Shown here: positions 1 to 9,792 of the stretch, piece after piece | How the letters are laid out: each line of letters starts with the position of its first letter | Position numbering within the stretch: position 1 is the first letter of the stretch | NCBI GenBank assembly: GCA_030614005.1 | Contig: JAUWKS010000008.1 | Span: 1-64,000 of the forward strand | From: Candidatus Heimdallarchaeota archaeon | GTDB lineage: Archaea > Asgardarchaeota > Heimdallarchaeia > JABLTI01 | Direction: 5' to 3' | DNA length: 64,000 nt | Notes under the pieces: model-generated | Told to the model about the DNA's origin: nothing | What the model saw: the letters and a program-made list of their open reading frames with translations, nothing else | Databases searched by the model: none | Position numbers and translations under genes: made by a program

Positions 1-244
1 ACTTATGAAATATTCTTGGGTAGTTTACTAGATTAAACTGTAAATCTAGTATATTTACTATTTATTATTAGTTTATATTGTATTCTCTTTCTGCAATTCT
101 ATGAAATTTTTCTTTTAATATTTTTTTCTATTTAGGTGGTTAATCTTTCATTTAAAATTAAAGTATCAATAAAATTTAATTGCTAGTTAGCTTGTTAGCA
201 CTATATCTGAAATTTAGTTTAAACAACATTTACGTGGGAAATTA

Positions 245-1054
245 ATGACAACAATTAGAAAAAAAATTTTGCTTACAAATGATGATGGCATTCGCAGTAG
301 TGGTATTCTAACTCTCTATACAGAGCTCTCAAAGTTTGCAGATGTCACAATTATTGCTGCTGAAACACAGAGAAGTGCCGAGGGTAAAGCAATAACAATC
401 AACAATATTATTCGTTCAGAGAAAATTAACATCACTGAATCAATTGTAGGTTATTCAATTTCAGGAACAACAGCAGATGCAGTTATACTTGGAACGAATA
501 TCCTAGAAGAAGGACCATTTGATTTTGTAGTTTCAGGGATAAATCAGGGTCTCAATATTTCAAATCATATTGTGCTTACAAGTGGAACTTGTGCTGCCTG
601 TTTTGAAGCATCATTCTATAATATACCCGCTGTTGCTTTTTCAATGCATGTTTCTGAGAAAAATTTCTTTGTTTCACCTGATCACAACACCTTTCAAAAA
701 GCGGCTGAAGTTTCTGCTCAAATTGTTAAAGAGTTGCTGCTTAGCACCTATCCAGAAAACCTTGCTTTTATCAATGTAAACTATCCTCAAGATGTTTCTT
801 TAGAGACTGAAAAAAGAAACTCTTTTATGGCAAATAAATTCCTTGATTTTAAACCGGAAGAAAGGCAAGATCCAAGAAATAATAATTACTATTTTATTTG
901 GGGAGATATTGTAAAAGATATACCTCCAGGCAGTGATACAGACACATTAATGCAAAAAAAGGTCAGTATTTCTGCTGTTACAGCAAATCTAAATCTAAAC
1001 GTCAAATCAGAGAATGAACAGTTTGTTGATGATCTAATACAAAAAGTGAAATGA
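245..1054 (+). CDS. surE: 5'/3'-nucleotidase SurE
   Basis: N-terminal ILLTNDDGIRSSGI and SGINQGLN / SGTCAACFEA motifs typical of SurE. Confidence 0.93.
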   Translation: MTTIRKKILLTNDDGIRSSGILTLYTELSKFADVTIIAAETQRSAEGKAITINNIIRSEKINITESIVGYSISGTTADAVILGTNILEEGPFDFVVSGINQGLNISNHIVLTSGTCAACFEASFYNIPAVAFSMHVSEKNFFVSPDHNTFQKAAEVSAQIVKELLLSTYPENLAFINVNYPQDVSLETEKRNSFMANKFLDFKPEERQDPRNNNYYFIWGDIVKDIPPGSDTDTLMQKKVSISAVTANLNLNVKSENEQFVDDLIQKVK

Positions 1055-1068
1055 GAGCTAAACTCTCA
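1052..1068. terminator. Bidirectional hairpin between convergent surE and beta-lactamase-like genes
   Basis: TGAGAG-CTAAA-CTCTCA perfect stem followed by T7; both stop codons lie in the stem arms. Confidence 0.65.
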
Positions 1069-2469
1069 TTTTTTTGCTTTTTTTAATGGCCCTATTTTAT
1101 GAAAACGATTTCGCTCGTAGTAGAGATCTATTTGTCCTGTTTTAGTATTTTCTTCGAAAACTATAGGGAGTTTTATTGTCCCCATCGGAAAGTAGAAATT
1201 ATAATCATCAATTGCATCTGATAATGGTATGATTGGAAAAATAGTTTCAGGGTAGTCTTCAAATTTACCAAATAATGCTAATCCTTGTTTTGAAACTGAA
1301 ATTTTTGTTAATCCTTTATACGTTTGATATTCTCCAACAAATTTACCTAATTTATTATCAAGTTGCAATGCAGGGTGATCAGTTTGTGGATTTTTCCCTA
1401 ATAATGCAGCTAAGAATACTTGAGTAAGTAAATCACCTTGAGTATTACCAACATTACCTAGCACAATTACACCTATTTTTTTCTCAGGTATCATTGCAAG
1501 CATGGCACTAGAAACACCAGTAGAGCCCCCATGCTGAACAATTGTCTCACCGAAGAAATCCTCTATTGTTGACCAACCAAGAGCATATTGCTGTTTACCA
1601 AAGAATCCAGGCAAAGTTTCTATTTGAGGTTTCCACCATTGTTTTTGTGCTGCTGCTTTGATGATTTGTTTATCTTTGAATTTCCCATCATTCATACACA
1701 TTATCAAATAATTACTTAGTTCATTAACTGAGCTAATAAGACCCCCTGCGGCATATATCAAATTATCAAAAGGGTGAATCGTTTCTTTGAATTTCTTATC
1801 TTTATCTGTAAAATAGGCAGTCATAGTATCCCCATCTTTTTCAAATTCCGCTCTAGTAAAAATAGAACGGGTCATTTCAAGAGGAGCTAAAATATTCTTT
1901 TTGATATAGTCTACATAGGGTTCACCTGATAGTTTCTCTATGATTAGTCCTAACATTGCAAAAGCAGAATTATTGTAAAAGTATCTCTTTCCTGGGATAT
2001 CTGCAATTTCATTTTGAGCATTATTTACATGCATCATAAAATCATCTATATTACTCATAGGAACAAACGTTTCTTCAAAACCTGAAATCCTTTTTATAAG
2101 AACAGTTGCCATTCCCAGACTTGGTATTCCAGATGAATGAGACATTATGTGTTTAATTTTTATTGGATTATCTTTCATACCTATTTTTAGAGGCAAGTAT
2201 TTACTTACTGGATCGTTGATATCCAGTTTACCTTCATCAGCTAATTGTAGAATTGCGAGAGTAGTAAATGATTTTGTACAAGAACCTATTCCATATAACG
2301 TATCAACCGTTGCAGGAGCATTTTCTTTCAACAGCTTTCCACCAAAGGCTTTGGAATAAATCATCTTTCCATCTTTTACCACACCGATAACAATGCTAGG
2401 AATTTTTGATTCCTGCATTAAAATTGGTATTAATCCTTCTATTTGTTCAAAAACATTTATTTCGGACAT
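1066..2469 (-). CDS. Serine hydrolase, beta-lactamase/class C-like family
   Basis: GSCTKSFTTLAI (SxxK), YNNSAFAMLG (YxN), HGGSTGVSS motifs. Confidence 0.9.
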   Translation of the reverse strand: MSEINVFEQIEGLIPILMQESKIPSIVIGVVKDGKMIYSKAFGGKLLKENAPATVDTLYGIGSCTKSFTTLAILQLADEGKLDINDPVSKYLPLKIGMKDNPIKIKHIMSHSSGIPSLGMATVLIKRISGFEETFVPMSNIDDFMMHVNNAQNEIADIPGKRYFYNNSAFAMLGLIIEKLSGEPYVDYIKKNILAPLEMTRSIFTRAEFEKDGDTMTAYFTDKDKKFKETIHPFDNLIYAAGGLISSVNELSNYLIMCMNDGKFKDKQIIKAAAQKQWWKPQIETLPGFFGKQQYALGWSTIEDFFGETIVQHGGSTGVSSAMLAMIPEKKIGVIVLGNVGNTQGDLLTQVFLAALLGKNPQTDHPALQLDNKLGKFVGEYQTYKGLTKISVSKQGLALFGKFEDYPETIFPIIPLSDAIDDYNFYFPMGTIKLPIVFEENTKTGQIDLYYERNRFHKIGPLKKAKK

Positions 2470-2627
2470 TTCAAACCACCAAAAATACTATTGATTATTG
2501 ATTTAATTAGCTATTAAATTTTTCTCAGAATAAATGAAAAGGTCACTATCAAAAGGGTTTTAAAAACTAAAAAACTCTTTTCAATTGTGTTTAGTAATTT
2601 ATTATACTAAGGAGACCAAGAAGAACT

Positions 2628-3113
2628 ATGTCGAAAGCTAGTAAATTATCTGTTGAAATTGAGAAGAAATTAGCAAAAAATGCTACCTGTTCTCGAAGTC
2701 AAATGTTATCAATTATTATAGAAGAATTGGTTAAAGCTGGAAAACTGCGTTCTTGTGTTATGACTGATGAGAATGGTTTGTTTATGTCTGAAAAAATTCA
2801 TCCTCTTGCAGAAGAGGAAAATCTTTCCGCAGTTAGTGCTCTTTCCGGAGAATTCTCCGAACGTGTTAGTGATTATTTAAAAATCGGATTATTAAATTAT
2901 TTATATATTGAATCAGGAAATACCAAAGTTTGGACCAAAGTTATTAAATTGCCACATACAAATGAACAATATATTTTAATGGCTACAAAAGATAATTCAT
3001 TACTTGAAAAACTTAGTAAAGCTGATGCTGAAACACTACATAGAAGGAAAAAACTTGTTGCAGCACTATTAGATGTTGCTGCAGAATGGATTAAAACTGC
3101 TTGTAAAGATTAA
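2628..3113 (+). CDS. Roadblock/LC7-like domain protein (putative)
   Basis: Small alpha/beta protein with a roadblock-like pattern (IIEELVKAGKLRSCVMTDENGLFMSE...); SD-like GGAG upstream. Confidence 0.5.
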   Translation: MSKASKLSVEIEKKLAKNATCSRSQMLSIIIEELVKAGKLRSCVMTDENGLFMSEKIHPLAEEENLSAVSALSGEFSERVSDYLKIGLLNYLYIESGNTKVWTKVIKLPHTNEQYILMATKDNSLLEKLSKADAETLHRRKKLVAALLDVAAEWIKTACKD

Positions 3114-3222
3114 TTTTTTCTTTCCTATCACTCCTTTTTTCTGTGTTTATTTTTTCATTAAATTTTAGATTCATTGTAAATATATTAACTAAATGTTTAT
3201 ACAAATATCGAATTGATATATT

Positions 3223-3310
3223 TTTAAAAAACTTAATTAACTTTTTATACATCACCAACTATCGTCGATAAATCGACGAAGATTTAAGTCTTAAAAAAAT
3301 AGGACTTGAG
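3223..3310. repeat. Left copy of inverted repeat, with internal palindrome TCGTCGATAAATCGACGA and hairpin
   Basis: 3223-3285 matches the reverse complement of 10543-10605 at about 61/63 positions by eye; 3268-3310 also resembles the reverse complement of about 10321-10364. Confidence 0.85.
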
Positions 3311-3344
3311 CGTAACAAGAAAAAATGAAAAGGGTTAAGCTAAA

Positions 3345-5516
3345 TTACATTATTAGCTCATCAATTTCTTTTTGAAGCCATTTATAAAATGGTTGACTTT
3401 CATTTAACACTTTATTTAGTTCTATTTTCTCTTCACTTAAATATTGAACAATTTCTTTTGATAAAGTGTTAAGTTTCATAATCGAATCATAATTTTCTTG
3501 AGATACAATAAAAGCTAAATCTAGATCTTCATTGACCTTTTGGAATAAGATTATATTATTGCCTCGACTTATTGAAAAGTAAGATTCTGTTGTACCGAAT
3601 AGTTGTTTCCCAAATGAATCTATAGCAGAAATAAAGTTAGAGATTAATTGTTGGTTCATTTTTTGAACATCAAAAACTTTTGTATAAATGGTCAAACCTG
3701 CTGAATTAATCAACAACATTAATTTTATATCTGCTTTTATTGGATCTACTTGTTGAGGTAAGGAAACGAGTTCTTGTAAAGATTTTTCTATTATATACAT
3801 AATGAAGACTTGTTGTGCATCTTTGTTATTTGCTATTTCATTTATTATTGCTTCAGATGAAATATCTGCTGACTCAGCATCATCCTCTGCGTCCATACTT
3901 TTCTTTGAAAATTCGAGGAGTTGTTCCATCATTTCTTTATTTCTTCTGATTGAGTCACTCTTTATTTCAGGTATTTTTTCTAATAAGCTTGCTACTTTGT
4001 CAAAATTTTTGTTCAATAATTCATACCCTGCTAAAATAATATTTTTTGCTGCAATAAATTCCGGTAGGTCCAATGCGCCAATTAAAGTAAACAACTCGTT
4101 AAATCTTTTTCTAGCAGATTTCAAAAATCGTTCTTTTCCAGTTAACTTGTAGAAGCCTAAATCCATTTCAGTTAAGTTAAAGAGAGAGCCTAATGCATTA
4201 AGATAATCCTTTTGTTTATTGAAATTGTAAAGGCATTCTTCACCCCACATGTATGCTTCTTCTGAATTTATCTGAGCTCCTAGATAAAAGCCCATTTTTG
4301 CTCCTGCTAGAATAGCCTTATTGAATAATGTGGGTTGTTCTCCAACTTTTTCTTCTAACTTTGTTAGATATTTTTTAGCAAGTAAGTTTTCATCTAATGC
4401 TAATGCATTGGATGATACTGCGTAAGCTCTAAATGGCGTAATTAAATCTTCACTAGATTCAAGAATTTCTACTAATTGCATTAAGTACTTTCTAGCATCT
4501 GCTTTTTTGTTTGCTTGTTGATAAAGACCAATCAAATTACTAAGTGTTGAAGCTATTGATTGCAAATCTTCTGTACTTTCCAAAAGCTCCAATGCTTTAT
4601 GATAAGCATCCAAACACTTTTCTGGACTAGTCAAAGAATGCATATAAGCAAGATTGTGGTAAAATGTTGATTTCCAAGAATTTCTACTATGTACTTTTTT
4701 ATGAAGTTTAATTGCTTTTTCTAAACGCTTAACCGCTTTAGTTGGTTGTCCAGCTTGATAATACAACATTGCAGCTACATGTAAAACGTTAGCTTTCATG
4801 ACTGCACTTTTACACATATTCAATACTTCTTGATTCTCAGGTTTTTCAAAATATGCTATTGCAGAATCAAGATTTTTTGAGGTCATTAAAAATTGAGTTT
4901 GTTGGGTGATTATCCGTGAAGCAAGTTCAGTAATATAAATAATTTCTTTCTCTTGGACCCATTTTAAAACACGTCTGCAAATAGGTTCAACTTTTTCATA
5001 AATATCAGGTACCTTTTGGAATTCCTGTTTTAATGAGTAGAACATCATTTCTAAGCTAAAGCTCTGTAAATCAAGAATTATTTTCGCTAATTTATCTGCA
5101 GCAACTAATCTAGTAAGGATAGTATTTCGATCAGCATCATTGAGTCTGATAATATTTATGACTTCATCAATGCCATCAAAAATCCCTTTATTAACATCTT
5201 GCAGGATTTTATAGAATTTCAATTCAGGGGAATTGGGATAGAATTCTAGCATTTCAATTATCAGATTGTCTTTTTGTAAATCAGTTGCAATTTGTGAAAA
5301 CATAATAAAAACTATGGAGGAAATATCATCTCCTTTGTATTTCTCCAAATACTTTTGTAAGCCAAGTAGATATTTCTCATAATTGTCTTTTAAATCAACA
5401 AAATCTGTTTTTATAATCTTTAATATTCCTGATTTTTCAAGCGGTGAAATAATATTGAATATTGATTGATATTCTATAGGTATGATGTCTTTTGCTTCAA
5501 AACTCATATAATTCAA
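3345..5516 (-). CDS. TPR-repeat protein with C-terminal roadblock/longin-like domain
   Basis: TPR-like helical repeats (AAMLYYQAGQPTKAVKRLEKAIKLHKK, STFYHNLAYMHSL); C-terminus IKLMLLINSAGLTIYTKVF...LIFQKVNEDLDLAFIVSQE similar to that of 53256..55319. Confidence 0.7.
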   Translation of the reverse strand: MNYMSFEAKDIIPIEYQSIFNIISPLEKSGILKIIKTDFVDLKDNYEKYLLGLQKYLEKYKGDDISSIVFIMFSQIATDLQKDNLIIEMLEFYPNSPELKFYKILQDVNKGIFDGIDEVINIIRLNDADRNTILTRLVAADKLAKIILDLQSFSLEMMFYSLKQEFQKVPDIYEKVEPICRRVLKWVQEKEIIYITELASRIITQQTQFLMTSKNLDSAIAYFEKPENQEVLNMCKSAVMKANVLHVAAMLYYQAGQPTKAVKRLEKAIKLHKKVHSRNSWKSTFYHNLAYMHSLTSPEKCLDAYHKALELLESTEDLQSIASTLSNLIGLYQQANKKADARKYLMQLVEILESSEDLITPFRAYAVSSNALALDENLLAKKYLTKLEEKVGEQPTLFNKAILAGAKMGFYLGAQINSEEAYMWGEECLYNFNKQKDYLNALGSLFNLTEMDLGFYKLTGKERFLKSARKRFNELFTLIGALDLPEFIAAKNIILAGYELLNKNFDKVASLLEKIPEIKSDSIRRNKEMMEQLLEFSKKSMDAEDDAESADISSEAIINEIANNKDAQQVFIMYIIEKSLQELVSLPQQVDPIKADIKLMLLINSAGLTIYTKVFDVQKMNQQLISNFISAIDSFGKQLFGTTESYFSISRGNNIILFQKVNEDLDLAFIVSQENYDSIMKLNTLSKEIVQYLSEEKIELNKVLNESQPFYKWLQKEIDELIM

Positions 5517-5653
5517 CCTCGAATATGCTCTTCTATTGCAGTAATTCCCTTTTACATTAGCTATTATTATTTATACTCTTTCGGTAACCGCAAAAAGCTA
5601 AAAAACAGCTAATTTGACATAAAAAAAGTAGTTATTCTACAAGTGCAAGTGAG

Positions 5654-6208
5654 TTATACTTTAGTTATATACCCAGATAAATCTCGAGAACAAACAGGAC
5701 AATCTTTATCATTGATTAGCCATTTCTCTAAATGGTTTTTGTGAAAGAGTGATTCACAGAACGGGCAAGTACAAATTAACTGATCCTCACTACAAGTTAA
5801 TTTACAAATGCTACATCTTTGTCTATCAATTTTCCCAGCATAAATTAAGGAATCTAGTCTAATTTTACCAGTTGATTTACTAAGTGTTCTAGGTTTAACA
5901 CTTGATGTACTATTAGCTTGTTCTGTTGCTCTTTGCTGTCGCGTCCTAGCGCTTGTTTGACGTGCAGCTGCTTTTTGCTCTTTGAGAACTTTTTTCTTTT
6001 GTTTATTCAACAAGAAGATTATTCCCCAAATACTTAACCCGATTAATGCTATCCCTATAGATACATATAGAACTATATTTGCAATTAGAACATCAATAGC
6101 TAGAATTTCTAAAAATACTAAGAAAACAAAGAGAAATACCGCAACATAAACCGTGAGTATAACACCTGTAATTATGGTTCTCTTTTTCTTATCGCTCTTC
6201 TGTGACAT
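5654..6208 (-). CDS. Membrane-anchored RING/treble-clef zinc finger protein
   Basis: Two N-terminal hydrophobic segments; C-terminal CSICKLTCSEDQLICTCPFCESLFHKNHLEKWLINDKDCPVC. Confidence 0.75.
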   Translation of the reverse strand: MSQKSDKKKRTIITGVILTVYVAVFLFVFLVFLEILAIDVLIANIVLYVSIGIALIGLSIWGIIFLLNKQKKKVLKEQKAAARQTSARTRQQRATEQANSTSSVKPRTLSKSTGKIRLDSLIYAGKIDRQRCSICKLTCSEDQLICTCPFCESLFHKNHLEKWLINDKDCPVCSRDLSGYITKV

Positions 6209-6329
6209 AATATCTCTAATTAAATCGGGATACTATCCAATAAAAAAGTATCTTTTTACTAAAAAAAGGTTAAAGTCTTAAATTTTTAAGACCGCCACTT
6301 TTTTCAGCTATATTTCTTTCAAAATATTC

Positions 6330-6887
6330 CTACTCTTTGAGTGAGTTATTGCATACAGGACAAACATCGGCCATTTGTAGCCAATCTAGTAAATGTTCTT
6401 CATGAAAATATGATCGGCAAAAAGGACATATCAAGGTTTTTTGGTTTTTTCTAAGAGCTAATTTGCAAACCATACACAAATAATCCTCTGAAACATCAAT
6501 AAAAGCTAATGAGTGTAGAGGAATAATCTTTTTCTTAGTATACTTCTTCTTCTGATCTAATCGTCTTCTACTCGCATCTACTTGTTGATTGTAGCTGTGT
6601 CTATTTCTAAGATTTGTAGAAGATGTGGAGGATTGAGTGCGAGAACGTATCTTATTTTCTTTCTCTCTTCGATTTAAAACGATTAAACCAATCAAAAATA
6701 CTATTAAAAATATCCCAGAAATAGCTGCTGTAACGATTCCAAATACAAAAGTTGTACTAAAAACGGATAAACGCAGAACAATAGCAACAAAAGAAATAAT
6801 TATACAAATGGCCATAAAACTATAGAATTTCGGATTATCCTTTCTATTTCTCATAAAATTTATCTCAATCTTTGCATTTAAATTCAT
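6330..6887 (-). CDS. Membrane-anchored RING/treble-clef zinc finger protein (tandem paralog)
   Basis: Two N-terminal hydrophobic segments; C-terminal CMVCKLALRKNQKTLICPFCRSYFHEEHLLDWLQMADVCPVC. Confidence 0.75.
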   Translation of the reverse strand: MNLNAKIEINFMRNRKDNPKFYSFMAICIIISFVAIVLRLSVFSTTFVFGIVTAAISGIFLIVFLIGLIVLNRREKENKIRSRTQSSTSSTNLRNRHSYNQQVDASRRRLDQKKKYTKKKIIPLHSLAFIDVSEDYLCMVCKLALRKNQKTLICPFCRSYFHEEHLLDWLQMADVCPVCNNSLKE

Positions 6888-7316
6888 TAAAGTATGCTTC
6901 TAGCTATATTTACTAATCATTTGGTCTACCCTTTTTCTTAGTGAATAGGTTCCGTCTTATATATAAATGCCTTTAAATAGAGCCTATTTGATAATGGGTA
7001 TTATCATATAACCATAAAAAAACGAAAAAACTGATATTTTTTGCTTTTTTCTTTTCCATGTCCAGCTAAATCTGATTAATCTAATTGGGAAAATAATACT
7101 CACTATATTTAAGAAGAAGAACAGTTTTTCTACTGAGATTTCTAAACGATAGAAAAAAATAATTGGACAAAAACTCGAATTTTTTTTATTTTTTGCAAAT
7201 ATTTTTTGTCCTTCGACGTAATTGGTTTTTTTGAGAAATGATTTTATACTCTCATCGCTTTATTATTCAGATTACTTCTCTTTGGAGAGAGAAAATCAGA
7301 GAAAGAAATTTGACTT

Positions 7317-8918
7317 ATGATATTTATGCTTGCAATTTTCGCATTAATACCCATTACATCAGTCATTGCTGAAGCAGTAAAAGTGGGTGACCCAGCAATT
7401 GAATATGTATCTTCTAAGTTAAGGGTACCTGAAGAGATACAAAAATTATCTGCTAATGAGACTGTGACAGATGCAGTATATTATCTCGATGTTGAATTGC
7501 AAACGACAAGAAGAATGGCAGCGTATGTGAATGGTACTTTATCATTTAGAGAAAACTTACGTGATTATGGTATGGAAAGTGGTATTCGTTTGAATAGAAA
7601 CCTGTCTATCACAAAAGATTTCAGCGTTTGGTCGAGTTTAAGTGTAGCTGAGGTGAAAACTACAACAACGCCTTTTGTTATTACCGGTCTAAATTCAATA
7701 CCCGAAAAAATGGTTTTTGTTTTAGAACTAAACAGTACTAATCCATACGATGAAAAAGCATATAGTGAAACAATAGAATTTACCGTACTGACATCATTAA
7801 CAACTATTGATATCACAACTATAATGAGTCCAAGTGATCAATATAAAGGAATTCAAGTACCAATCAATATTTACATTAAAAATACAGGCCCTTATGCTAC
7901 AAGTGGTTATGTTACTTCTCATGTAAGGGTAACATCAACAAAAGCAGGTCGAACGAATGATCCTTTTGAAAACACCAATGGACCTATTGTTCTCATTGAT
8001 GTTAAAACATTCTCACTTACTATCAACCCAAACCAAATTAAATCGGTCTATTTCAAAATAGATTATAGTGGCTATAGTAATAGGGCAATGAATATTGGTG
8101 AGTGGAAAATCTCAAGGGTAACCATTGATACCGGCAATGCTTGGGATGATGTAGATGAGGATTATGCAAACTTCGGTCAACATATTAGCGACCCATATTA
8201 TGAAGTGCTTAATAGACCTAAAACCATGCAAGCTCATCCTGTGTTCATGTATTTTCTTTGGAATTCAGGAGGAACTGGTGCTGATTGGGGTGGAACAAAT
8301 CCGAAACCATGGATCATTAATGGTAATGGTGATGGAGATGTTTCTGCAGGTTTGTGGCGTTTTGGAACTGTTGCCAGTAACATCCCCGTTGTTTTTAACA
8401 TAATATTTTGTTACGAAGATTCATCTTGGAGCATTCCATTATCTTGTGGTAAATCCAGTGAAATGTTTGATCATGGTGAAGATTATGTTGGTGACCAATT
8501 GAATACTTGTTTTCCTGATGGCACTTGGAAAGAAAGTGGAGCATATTTATGTAGGGATAATTGTGGCTTTGATATACTTCTCATGGTTGCAGGCAGAAGT
8601 GGAGGTTGGGATGCTATGGGATTGGCTCAGAGCAATAGAGCAATCGTTTGTAAAGATGGCAAATCAACTTCAACCATTTATTGGAAAAGAAACATTGATG
8701 GTGTAGCTCAACATGAGATTTCCCATTTATTTGGATGTGAAGATTATCCGCCTCATCCAAGAACACCGTGTATTATGTACTATAGCGCTTCTTGGCCATG
8801 GGCAGATTATGTTCATGAGAAATCTATATTATCTTGGGCACAGCAATACCCTTATTGGTGCTCTGACTGTCAAGCTTTCTTTGACTCTAATTGGGATAGA
8901 TTTAGCAGTGTAAATTAG
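7317..8918 (+). CDS. Secreted metzincin-like zinc metalloprotease
   Basis: N-terminal hydrophobic signal; QHEISHLFGCED (HExxHxxGxxD) followed by Met-turn-like PCIMYYS. Confidence 0.75.
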   Translation: MIFMLAIFALIPITSVIAEAVKVGDPAIEYVSSKLRVPEEIQKLSANETVTDAVYYLDVELQTTRRMAAYVNGTLSFRENLRDYGMESGIRLNRNLSITKDFSVWSSLSVAEVKTTTTPFVITGLNSIPEKMVFVLELNSTNPYDEKAYSETIEFTVLTSLTTIDITTIMSPSDQYKGIQVPINIYIKNTGPYATSGYVTSHVRVTSTKAGRTNDPFENTNGPIVLIDVKTFSLTINPNQIKSVYFKIDYSGYSNRAMNIGEWKISRVTIDTGNAWDDVDEDYANFGQHISDPYYEVLNRPKTMQAHPVFMYFLWNSGGTGADWGGTNPKPWIINGNGDGDVSAGLWRFGTVASNIPVVFNIIFCYEDSSWSIPLSCGKSSEMFDHGEDYVGDQLNTCFPDGTWKESGAYLCRDNCGFDILLMVAGRSGGWDAMGLAQSNRAIVCKDGKSTSTIYWKRNIDGVAQHEISHLFGCEDYPPHPRTPCIMYYSASWPWADYVHEKSILSWAQQYPYWCSDCQAFFDSNWDRFSSVN

Positions 8919-8967
8919 AAAAGAGAAGAGTTTTTGTTCATTATGAACAAACATTCTCTTCTTTTTA
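8918..8967. terminator. Long imperfect inverted repeat just 3' of the metalloprotease gene
   Basis: AAAAGAGAAGAG-TTTTTGTTCA-TTA-TGAACAAACA-TTCTCTTCTTTTT, ending in a T-run. Confidence 0.5.
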
Positions 8968-8987
8968 TTATTGGAGGTCGTTTAGCC

Positions 8988-9629
8988 TTGAATGAAAAAG
9001 AAATGGAACAAAAAGAAAAACAAGCAATAAAGACTATACAATGGAGAAAAAGAATATTTTTTCTTTTAACGATATGCCTTGCATTACTATTATGTAATTC
9101 ACAGATAACAAACCATTTGTCTATTATTTCCAATAGTTTTGGTGCTGAGAGCTCTTTCACAAATGAAAGATTAGCTACAAACGAAGAGATACATAAGGAA
9201 TTTCTCTATGAATGGAACGATGGTGAATGTTATTTGGGTACAATAATGCTTCCAATTGGATCCGTTATTCAAATTAACTATACTGTTTTATTGTCTTCGA
9301 ATTCAAGTGTCTTTTTTGTGCCTGTCTTTAAAGACAAAGTAGACAGATTGTGGGATCCCGTACCAAGTAATCTTACACTTGCTCCTGGAGATTCTTTTGC
9401 AGAAATATACACAGTACTTGTAGGAACTTCATCAGGTAGTTCTGAATTTGCATATTACGCTTCAGTAATAACAGAAAATTCTTCTGCTACTATTCATTGG
9501 TGGTATGAAGTGCATAAAACAGGTAAAATATCTGCTGCAGGCATTCTTGTTTTAAGTGGTACGCTAATCCTAATATCCTTTGTAACAATTTTACACTCCA
9601 AAAGAAAAACTATTAAAATTAACGGGTAG
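8988..9629 (+). CDS. Membrane/secreted protein with N- and C-terminal hydrophobic segments, unknown function
   Basis: ORF 8934..9629; preferred start is TTG 8988 behind GGAGGT (8973-8978) with 9-nt spacing; N-terminal IFFLLTICLALLL and C-terminal TM segment. Confidence 0.6.
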   Translation: MNEKEMEQKEKQAIKTIQWRKRIFFLLTICLALLLCNSQITNHLSIISNSFGAESSFTNERLATNEEIHKEFLYEWNDGECYLGTIMLPIGSVIQINYTVLLSSNSSVFFVPVFKDKVDRLWDPVPSNLTLAPGDSFAEIYTVLVGTSSGSSEFAYYASVITENSSATIHWWYEVHKTGKISAAGILVLSGTLILISFVTILHSKRKTIKING

Positions 9630-9792
9630 TTTTTCTTCTACATCTTTTTTTTTATCCTTTAATCGTCATTCCTTTTCCCCTCAATAACTCTATCAAATAT
9701 CTATTTCATTGTGTATATCTTTTTTGCTTCTCTGTCCTTTTATACTCCTCTAAGCATTTCAAAGTAATTATTGACTTAATAAACCAAAACCT

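Noticed and set aside
8155-8913. Three overlapping plus-strand ORFs (8155, 8518, 8713) within the metalloprotease gene
   Set aside because: Alternate-frame shadows of the 533-aa coding sequence.
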